Positions 6,707-10,347 of a stretch of DNA of 10,347 nucleotides are shown one piece after another. The stretch's first letter is position 1. Every line of letters begins with the position of its first letter. A program made the translations under genes and the position numbers. Under the pieces are notes generated by a model. The model was not told the DNA's origin and made no database searches. It saw only the letters and a program-made list of their open reading frames with translations. Origin of the DNA: Crocinitomicaceae bacterium (GTDB lineage: Bacteria; Bacteroidota; Bacteroidia; Flavobacteriales_D; Crocinitomicaceae); the NCBI GenBank assembly GCA_013215515.1, contig JABSPC010000557.1:1-10347 (forward strand), in the 5' to 3' direction.

Positions 6707-6724
6707 TGGCTAGACAATTAGCCA
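6707..6724 (+). promoter_or_regulatory. Small hairpin in the presumed DUF885 mRNA leader
   Basis: TGGCTA (6707-6712) and TAGCCA (6719-6724) form a perfect 6-bp stem with a GACAAT loop, ending 18 bases before the DUF885 start codon. It is too short and lacks the T tract for a terminator. It could affect mRNA stability or bind a regulator. Confidence 0.25.
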
Positions 6725-6742
6725 AATAACACAAAAATAGAA

Positions 6743-8572
6743 ATGATCAACCCATTCAAATCTCCTTTTAAAACAATCATTCCAGTTTTCACTCTTCTCT
6801 TAATTATCGCATCATGCGGAACGACTGAATCAGATGAAAATGCCGATGACGCCGTAAAGCTCCAAGAATCCAAGGAATTAAAAATATGGCTTAACGAGGT
6901 TTACGAGCGTGACTTGATGTTAAAACCTCAAGACTTAACATCCGTTGGGCGAAAAGACCGTCAATCAGAGTTGAATGATATGTCAGAGGAGTATGAATTA
7001 GAAAGACTTGAGCAAGCTAAAAAGGACTTGAAAAGACTTCGTGAGTTCGACATGGACAAACTAGATGAACAAAGTAAGATCTCGTATCGACTGTTTGAAG
7101 ATCAATTGAAAAATAAAATTGATTTTGAAAAATACCGCCACTATGATTACCCTGTTTCTCAAATGCATGGAATTCAGGCGGGGCTTCCTTCATTTATGAT
7201 GAATAAGCATGAAATTAACAATATTGAAGATGCTAAAGCTTATGTAACTCGATTGAAAGCATTTGAAAAAGCATTCGATCAAGTAATAGATAACTTGAAC
7301 ATTAGAGAAGCAAAAGGGATTATTCCTCCAAAATTCGTTTTTCCATACGCAATAAGCGATTGTAAAAACATAATGGGAGATTCTGTAAAACCAGAGGACA
7401 ACATCTTTATCAATGATCTTGTTGCTAAAATGGAAAAAGCGGGAATTAACCAAAAGGACCAAGTCGACATCACTATTTCAGCGATGCGAACTATTTCTGA
7501 CCATGTTAATCCTGCTTATCAAAAATTAATTGATCACCTAACAATTCTAGAATCCAAATCAACGACAGACGATGGTGTTTGGAAGTTCCCTGATGGTGAT
7601 GAATTCTACCAGTACCGTTTGGAGAAGATGACAACAACATCCCTTACAGGAAGTGAAATTTTCACTACAGGAAAAGACGAGGTTGCTAGAATTCACGGCG
7701 AAATGCAAGCCATTATGGATCAAGTTAAGTTTGAAGGATCACTTCAAGATTTTTTCAAATTCATGAAAGTCGATAAGCAGTTCTATTATCCTGATTCGGA
7801 AGAAGGAAAAGAAACAATGCTGGCTGGTTATCAGCAAATTGTCGATGATATGGAAGCAAGACTCGATGAAGTATTTCATACCAAACCAAAAGCGAAGATG
7901 AAGGTGAAAGCGGTTGAAGGATGGCGCGAAAAATCAGCAGGAAAAGCATTTTATGAAGAAGGTAGCCCAGATGGTTCACGAAAAGGAACGTTCTTCGCTA
8001 ACCTATACAAAATGGCTGATATGCCAAAGTATGAAATGGAAGCCTTGGCATTTCACGAAGGGATTCCAGGGCACCACATGCAATGCTCAATTGCACAAGA
8101 ATTGACAGAACTTCCTGAATTTAGAAAACGATTGTGGTATACCGCTTATGGCGAAGGATGGGGACTTTATTGTGAATACCTCCCTAAAGAATTGGGATTC
8201 TACAAAGACCCTTACTCTGATTTTGGAAGACTAGCAATGGAACTTTGGCGCGCTTGCAGACTTGTAGTTGATGTAGGTTTGCATGAGAAAAGATGGACGC
8301 GAGAAGAAGCGATCGCATATTTAATGGAGAACACACCGAATTCGCAAAACTCTTGTACAAAAGCAATTGAGCGTTATATCGTTATGCCTGGACAAGCAAC
8401 AGGATATAAAATCGGAATGATTCACATTCTTAAAATGCGCGCAAAAGCAGAAGCGGCATTGGGAGATAAATATGACATTCGAACATTCCACGATATTTTC
8501 TTAAAAACAGGTTGTGTTCCTCTTTACATTTTTGAAGAACGCATTGACGCTTGGATTAATAAAGAAAAATAA
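6743..8572 (+). CDS. DUF885 family lipoprotein, probable metallopeptidase
   Basis: The first 25 residues are a lipoprotein signal with lipobox IASC (C25), so the mature protein is anchored by lipid in the envelope. The remaining ~580 residues match DUF885 along its full usual length (609 aa in total). The family hallmark FHEGIPGHHMQ lies at 437-447, with H438, E439, H444 and H445. The second conserved block YGEGWGLYCEYL follows at 469-480 (E471, E478), and there is an MPGQATGYKIG stretch near the C-terminus. The HExxxxHH-like histidines plus the downstream glutamate resemble a zinc site, so a peptidase is the common expectation, but to my knowledge the substrate is not established. The start is fixed by the signal sequence. 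It is transcribed alone, divergent from the two-component pair, and no strong terminator follows it. Confidence 0.92.
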   Translation: MINPFKSPFKTIIPVFTLLLIIASCGTTESDENADDAVKLQESKELKIWLNEVYERDLMLKPQDLTSVGRKDRQSELNDMSEEYELERLEQAKKDLKRLREFDMDKLDEQSKISYRLFEDQLKNKIDFEKYRHYDYPVSQMHGIQAGLPSFMMNKHEINNIEDAKAYVTRLKAFEKAFDQVIDNLNIREAKGIIPPKFVFPYAISDCKNIMGDSVKPEDNIFINDLVAKMEKAGINQKDQVDITISAMRTISDHVNPAYQKLIDHLTILESKSTTDDGVWKFPDGDEFYQYRLEKMTTTSLTGSEIFTTGKDEVARIHGEMQAIMDQVKFEGSLQDFFKFMKVDKQFYYPDSEEGKETMLAGYQQIVDDMEARLDEVFHTKPKAKMKVKAVEGWREKSAGKAFYEEGSPDGSRKGTFFANLYKMADMPKYEMEALAFHEGIPGHHMQCSIAQELTELPEFRKRLWYTAYGEGWGLYCEYLPKELGFYKDPYSDFGRLAMELWRACRLVVDVGLHEKRWTREEAIAYLMENTPNSQNSCTKAIERYIVMPGQATGYKIGMIHILKMRAKAEAALGDKYDIRTFHDIFLKTGCVPLYIFEERIDAWINKEK

Positions 8573-8581
8573 TTTTAACCC

Positions 8582-8598
8582 CTGACACGATCTGACAC
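8582..8598 (+). promoter_or_regulatory. Two CTGACAC direct repeats upstream of the VOC pseudogene
   Basis: CTGACAC occurs at 8582-8588 and 8592-8598, a 10-base period that places both on one DNA face. They cover roughly the -33 to -17 part of the promoter whose -7 box is at 8608-8615, the expected place for a repressor or activator site. The nearby YafY-type regulator is an obvious candidate binder, but that is inference. Confidence 0.35.
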
Positions 8599-8607
8599 TA
8601 TCGCGCA

Positions 8608-8615
8608 TACATTTG
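8608..8615 (+). promoter_or_regulatory. -7 promoter element of the VOC pseudogene
   Basis: TACATTTG matches the Bacteroidota -7 consensus TAnnTTTG exactly. Transcription would begin near 8621, leaving a leader of ~25 bases before the ATG at 8646. No TTG is present at -33; the CTGACAC repeats occupy that position. Confidence 0.5.
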
Positions 8616-8645
8616 TATCAGTAATAACGTTTAATAACAGATACA

Positions 8646-9021
8646 ATGAAGAATACAATTAACTGGTTTGAAATTCCAGTAACAGATTTCGAAAGAGCAA
8701 AAAAGTTTTATTGAGCACTTTTAGGAGAGCAAGTAGTTGATCATACTATGCCTGATCCAAATATGAAATACGGTATCCTGACATACGATATGGGAGGAAC
8801 AGCTAGGAGGAGCTATAGTTCAAATGGAAGGGTTTAATCCATCAGCGGAAGGAAGTACAGTCTACCTCAACGTTGGTGAAGACTTGAAAATTCCTTTGTC
8901 TCGCATTGAGATGGCTGAAGGAACTGTCATCATGCCGAAAACTTCTATTGGAGAAAATGGCTTCATGGCTCTTTTCATGGATACTGAAGGAAACAAAGTT
9001 GCACTTCATTCAATGAACTAA
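8646..9021 (+). pseudogene. VOC (glyoxalase/bleomycin-resistance fold) protein, doubly broken
   Basis: The ATG at 8646 opens MKNTINWFEIPVTDFERAKK, then FY, the classic start of small Bacteroidota VOC proteins. Codon 23 (8712-8714) is TGA where a residue before ALLGEQ is expected. The frame continues through MPDPNMKYGILTYDMGGTA, and one extra base near 8805 then shifts it. The +1 frame resumes GGAIVQMEGFNPSAEGSTVY and ends in the family's usual C-terminus, FMDTEGNKVALHSMN, at 9021. Removing that base and the stop restores a ~124-residue protein of normal length. Intact relatives bind metals or small ligands in isomerase, dioxygenase or resistance roles. The ORF from ATG 8824 alone would give only half a fold. 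Two independent lesions make sequencing error less likely than true decay. Confidence 0.8.
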
Positions 9022-9040
9022 AATTTCAATCCTAAAATTA

Positions 9041-9068
9041 GGTAGCCAATCTCTATTGGTTCGCTACC
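9041..9068 (+). repeat. Bulged inverted repeat after the VOC pseudogene
   Basis: GGTAGC (9041-9046) pairs with GCTACC (9063-9068), and CAAT with ATTG inside it, around a CTCT loop with a 4-base bulge. It lies 20 bases after the VOC stop, where a terminator would be expected, but no T tract follows. A degenerate terminator is the likeliest reading. Confidence 0.3.
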
Positions 9069-9150
9069 ATTGTTAATGAGAATTTAAACCATGATTGATT
9101 CTATCTTCTCACTTTTTTCAAGAGCTAAAAAAGTAAGCCCAAAAGCCCTT

Positions 9151-9297
9151 TAGTGCAGTAAAATATCCTTACCCTTTAAGCCACATGACTTAAAATTGAA
9201 GAACTCGTCTCTCGACACAGCCGAGAGCTTCAAACAACTCCAATTTTCGAAGTCACTTAGTCTGAAGGGGGCCAAGAATAATTCTACTAATGCACTA
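9151..9297. repeat. 147-bp imperfect palindrome bounded by TA (MITE-like hairpin element)
   Basis: Six complementary blocks are nested in the correct order. TAGTGCA 9151-9157 pairs with 9291-9297, GTA 9158-9160 with 9285-9287, and CCCTT 9172-9176 with 9265-9269. TGACTT 9186-9191 pairs with 9250-9255, AAAATTG 9192-9198 with 9241-9247, and CTCTCG 9209-9214 with 9222-9227. The loop is 7 bases (9215-9221). Both arms end in TA, so TA could be a duplicated target dinucleotide, as for IS630/mariner-derived miniature elements. The arms differ by small insertions, indicating an old element or selection for structure only. It has no ORF, and no T tract follows. A structured non-coding RNA is the alternative. 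Confidence 0.5.
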
Positions 9298-9303
9298 GCT
9301 ATG

Positions 9304-9317
9304 TAGGTTATAACCTA
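9304..9317. promoter_or_regulatory. 14-bp perfect palindrome upstream of the YafY-type regulator
   Basis: TAGGTTATAACCTA is a perfect 14-bp palindrome lying 76 bases before the regulator start and 6 bases beyond the 147-bp hairpin. It may be an autoregulatory operator or part of the element's flank. The remaining bases between 9022 and the regulator hold no convincing gene; a 20-codon frame from ATG 9091 ends exactly where the hairpin begins. Confidence 0.28.
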
Positions 9318-9381
9318 GTCTTTTGAAACTACTTCATTTTAGAATGATATTTTGGTTTCAAGAATAACTAATCTTTAACTA

Positions 9382-9389
9382 TATCTTTG
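9382..9389 (+). promoter_or_regulatory. -7 promoter element of the YafY-type regulator
   Basis: TATCTTTG matches TAnnTTTG exactly and ends only four bases before the ATG at 9394. With the usual offset, transcription would begin at or next to the A of the start codon, so the message would be leaderless or nearly so. The nearest upstream TTG (9352-9354) is 27 bases away, longer than normal. Confidence 0.45.
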
Positions 9390-9393
9390 TTCT

Positions 9394-9906
9394 ATGTCGC
9401 AGTTATCACGTCTCATATCGATTCTTGCTCTTTTAAAATCAAAAAGGATTATCACAGCTACTGAGCTTTCGGAAAAGTTTGACGTGAGTGTTAGAACCAT
9501 ATATCGAGATATACCAAAACTCGAAGAAGCAGGTGTTCCAGTAATCACAATTGAGGGAGTTGGATATACCTTAATGGATGGCTATACTGTTGCTCCGGTT
9601 CAATTTAGCGAGAAAGAAGCCAATGACTTAATCACGGCAGAACTTCTTGTAAAACAATCAAACGACTCGTCTTTTGTTGAAAATTTTGATGAAGCAACGA
9701 CAAAAATCAAATCTTTTTTCAGGGCTTATACACAAGAAAAAAGTGAAGTTTTAAGATCTAAAATTCATGTATTTAATAAAATCTATGAAAACATTTCGAG
9801 TAATGCTCTTGCCGAAATACAACTGGCCATCATTAATTTGAACTTCACGGAAATCAACTATAGAAAGGCGAATGATACAAATATCTCTTTTGGATTAATT
9901 ACTTAA
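9394..9906 (+). pseudogene. YafY-type HTH/WYL regulator, truncated in the WYL domain
   Basis: Residues 3-60 form a DeoR/HTH_11-type winged helix: LISILALLKSKRIITATELS, then EKFDVSVRTIYRDIPKLEEAGVPV with recognition helix VSVRTIYRDI. A linker helix region (~75-130) follows, and the WYL domain begins at ~140 (AEIQLAIINLNFTEINYRK). It stops at residue 170, after ISFGLIT, where relatives continue for at least 60-150 residues through the WYL motif and C-terminal ligand-sensing region. Just past the break the sequence leads into an IS1595-like transposase, so insertion of that element explains the truncation. The DNA-binding half could still be made and might bind its operators without regulation. 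Intact family members sense a ligand or nucleic acid through WYL and control neighbouring genes. Confidence 0.8.
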
Positions 9907-10347
9907 GTCGTCATACCATAAATAGTTTACGTTGTGCGGTCATAATTTTGATAAAAAAGGAAATTATGGAAAGAAAAGACTTCACATTATTCGATCTAAT
10001 GAAACGTTTTCCAAATGAGCATAGTTGTATGGTTCATTTATTCAATCAGAAATGGACTTTGGGCTACCACTGTATTAAATGCCTTTCGATCGAAAGTAAA
10101 CAAGGAAAGACAAGCTATAATAAACGCTGTAAATCTTGTGGATATGAAGAATAACCAACTTCCAACACATTGTTTCACAAATTAAAATTTCCATTACAGA
10201 AAGTAATTTACATCTGTTATCAGTTAAGTGTCAACAAGAAAGGGATGTCAACCTTGGAATTGAGTAGGCAGTTTGGCCTAAGTCAAAAAACGTGTTGGTT
10301 TTTTAAGCGAAAGATTCAAAAAGCTATGGAAAGTAGTGACGATTATC
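9900..10347 (+). mobile_element. Left part of an IS1595-like insertion sequence
   Basis: The left boundary is inferred to lie near 9898-9901, where the WYL reading frame stops resembling its family and the sequence ACTTAAGTCGTCATACC begins. A transposase frame opens ~65 bases further on. The right end, its inverted repeat and any 8-base target duplication lie outside the window, so the edge cannot be fixed. The element is on the same strand as the gene it interrupts. Confidence 0.55.
9966..10347 (+). pseudogene. IS1595-family transposase, N-terminal part with in-frame stop, cut by window end
   Basis: I take the ATG at 9966, preceded by AAAAAAGGA, rather than the upstream TTG at 9948. The first 62 residues hold the family's N-terminal zinc ribbon (GYHCIKC ... 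KRCKSCGYEE). A TAA at 10152-10154 interrupts it, and the same frame then goes on PTSNTLFHKLKFPLQKVIYI, VNKKGMSTLELSRQFGLSQK, TCWFFKRKIQKAM. That is the helix-turn-helix linker seen in IS1595 transposases (compare TLFHKTKFPL...LSRxLGLxQKTxW). The DDE-type catalytic domain lies beyond the window. With the stop present no full transposase can be made, so the copy is probably immobile unless supplied in trans. Confidence 0.75.

Noticed and set aside
7190..7473. Open frames on the minus strand inside the DUF885 gene (also 7761-7979 and 8184-8366).
   Set aside because: They oppose a well-conserved long gene, lack ribosome sites or domain likeness, and are antisense shadows.
9091..9153. A 20-codon frame (MIDSIFSLFSRAKKVSPKAL) and its readthrough, faintly like the start of a rhodanese-type protein.
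   Set aside because: The likeness is too weak and short, there is no recognisable active-site loop, and the frame beyond lies inside the hairpin element.
9151..9297. The 147-bp palindrome as an integron attC site.
   Set aside because: It lacks the attC end motifs RYYYAAC and GTTRRRY, there is no cassette array around it and no integrase in view.
3839..10154. Possible stop-codon reassignment or recoding, suggested by in-frame stops at 3839 (TAA), 8712 (TGA) and 10152 (TAA).
   Set aside because: Two different stop codons are involved, the long genes nearby use TAA, TGA and TAG normally as terminators, and two of the three affected genes carry other damage. Ordinary nonsense mutations explain this better.

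Overview
The window looks like a piece of a Bacteroidota chromosome, most likely a marine or aquatic Flavobacteriales/Cytophagales-type organism. Base composition is AT-rich. The first gene ends in a type IX secretion (T9SS) C-terminal sorting domain. Exported proteins have typical Bacteroidota signal peptides. Start codons mostly lack a strong Shine-Dalgarno sequence, and several genes are preceded by the Bacteroidota -7 promoter motif TAnnTTTG. Family assignments rest on reading the translations by eye; no database search was possible.

Layout. (1) 1-2058: the 3' part of a large secreted protein (beta-propeller-like region, Ig-like segment, GEVED-like domain, T9SS signal), closed by a strong intrinsic terminator. 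(2) 2060-2540: gene remnants, namely a scrap of a B12-binding radical SAM protein and a short frameshifted ORF. (3) 2541-2717 (-): a 58-residue exported protein whose upstream region carries three helically phased TTAAC repeats. (4) 2890-4180 (+): an SRPBCC/AHSA1-type protein followed one base later by an exported MORN-repeat protein. The MORN gene has an in-frame TAA, and its reading frame continues for 112 codons beyond it. (5) 4286-5149 (+): two closely spaced genes of unknown function, the first exported. (6) 5159-6512 (-): a cytoplasmic PAS/HisKA_2 histidine kinase and a stand-alone receiver-domain response regulator, one base apart; the regulator starts with TTG. (7) 6743-8572 (+): a DUF885 lipoprotein, probably a metallopeptidase, divergent from the two-component pair across a palindrome-rich spacer. 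(8) 8582-10347 (+): a decaying accessory segment. It holds a glyoxalase-like VOC pseudogene with a nonsense codon and a frameshift, a non-coding stretch built round a 147-bp imperfect palindrome bounded by TA, a YafY-type WYL regulator cut short inside its WYL domain, and the left part of an IS1595-like insertion sequence whose transposase also has an in-frame stop.

How the parts relate. The working functions are envelope and secreted proteins, one compact signalling pair and a periplasmic peptidase-like lipoprotein. The most striking theme is erosion: at least five genes are broken, concentrated at 2060-2454 and 8646-10347. The VOC gene and the nearby regulator may once have been a regulator-target pair, since repeated CTGACAC boxes overlap the VOC promoter, but that is inference. 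I see no CRISPR array, tRNA, rRNA or recognisable defence system. The best candidates for something undescribed are the 147-bp hairpin element and the phased TTAAC array.
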